NCBI GenBank assembly: GCA_041477005.1 | Contig: JBGOUJ010000548.1 | Span: 1-5,350 of the forward strand | DNA from: JBGOUJ01 sp041477005 | GTDB lineage: Bacteria; Acidobacteriota; Terriglobia; Bryobacterales; JACQDG01 | Direction of reading: 5' to 3' | Length of the DNA stretch: 5,350 nt | Part shown: piece after piece, positions 5,291-5,350 of the stretch | Layout: each line of letters starts with the position of its first letter | How positions within the stretch are numbered: the stretch's first letter is position 1 | Position numbers and translations under genes: made by a program | Notes under the pieces: model-generated | Database searches by the model: none | Told to the model about the DNA's origin: nothing | The model's input: the letters and a program-made list of their open reading frames with translations, nothing else

Positions 5291-5350
5291 TGAGCAAAAG
5301 TCATTTTGGTGTGGTTGGTTTGGGCGTAATGGGGCAGAACCTCGCCCTCA
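5290..5350 (+). CDS. gnd: 6-phosphogluconate dehydrogenase, decarboxylating, N-terminus (truncated by window edge)
   Basis: Only 20 codons are visible, but MSKSHFGVVGLGVMGQNLAL is nearly diagnostic for the start of the decarboxylating, NADP-type 6-phosphogluconate dehydrogenase of the pentose phosphate pathway, a cytoplasmic enzyme converting 6-phosphogluconate to ribulose 5-phosphate and CO2. The Rossmann dinucleotide loop GLGVMG (10-15) and the following QNLAL match the Gnd/GndA signature; a related 3-hydroxyisobutyrate dehydrogenase would normally read GxMGxxMA(x)NL there. The ATG at 5290 is the only reasonable start; no direct Shine-Dalgarno precedes it. It is transcribed divergently from the Tat operon across a 253-bp repeat-rich region. 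The NAD/NADP preference and full length cannot be judged. Confidence 0.85.
   Translation, partial: MSKSHFGVVGLGVMGQNLAL

Overview
The window looks like chromosomal DNA of a GC-rich, Gram-negative soil-type bacterium. The best fit is Acidobacteriota, Bryobacterales/Solibacter-like. This rests on remembered family style, not on a search: a TonB-dependent receptor with an N-terminal carboxypeptidase-regulatory-like domain and an 'NSALDARPYSLSGQ' barrel-entry motif, next to Tat-exported enolase-superfamily and creatininase-family proteins.

Layout, left to right. Four of the five genes are on the minus strand. (1) 1-1161: the N-terminal 387 codons of a TonB-dependent outer-membrane receptor running off the left edge. 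It has a GTG start and carries an uninterrupted run of 26 glycines encoded by an 18-bp tandem repeat. (2) 1354-2577: a 407-aa Sec-exported protein of unknown function. (3) 2788-4194 and 4191-5036: a two-gene operon, transcribed creatininase-family hydrolase first and enolase-superfamily (mandelate racemase/muconate lactonizing type) enzyme second. The two genes overlap by 4 nt (ATGA), and both proteins carry twin-arginine signals. (4) 5037-5289: a divergent intergenic region of 253 bp packed with repeats. It holds two copies of an 83-90 bp repeat whose only length differences are whole 7-bp units, plus GC-rich hairpins flush against each flanking gene. (5) 5290-5350: the first 20 codons, on the plus strand, of a decarboxylating 6-phosphogluconate dehydrogenase.

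How the genes may work together (inference): the receptor would import large ligands across the outer membrane. The Tat-exported hydrolase/enolase-superfamily pair would act together on a small carboxylate, amide or lactone substrate outside the cytoplasm. The 6-phosphogluconate dehydrogenase is a housekeeping pentose-phosphate enzyme transcribed away from them. The most unusual parts are the heptamer-built repeat in the divergent promoter region, the non-standard metal-ligand position in the enolase-superfamily enzyme, and the polyglycine linker that seems to stand where a receptor plug would be expected. I found no tRNA, rRNA, CRISPR array, transposase or recognised defence system.
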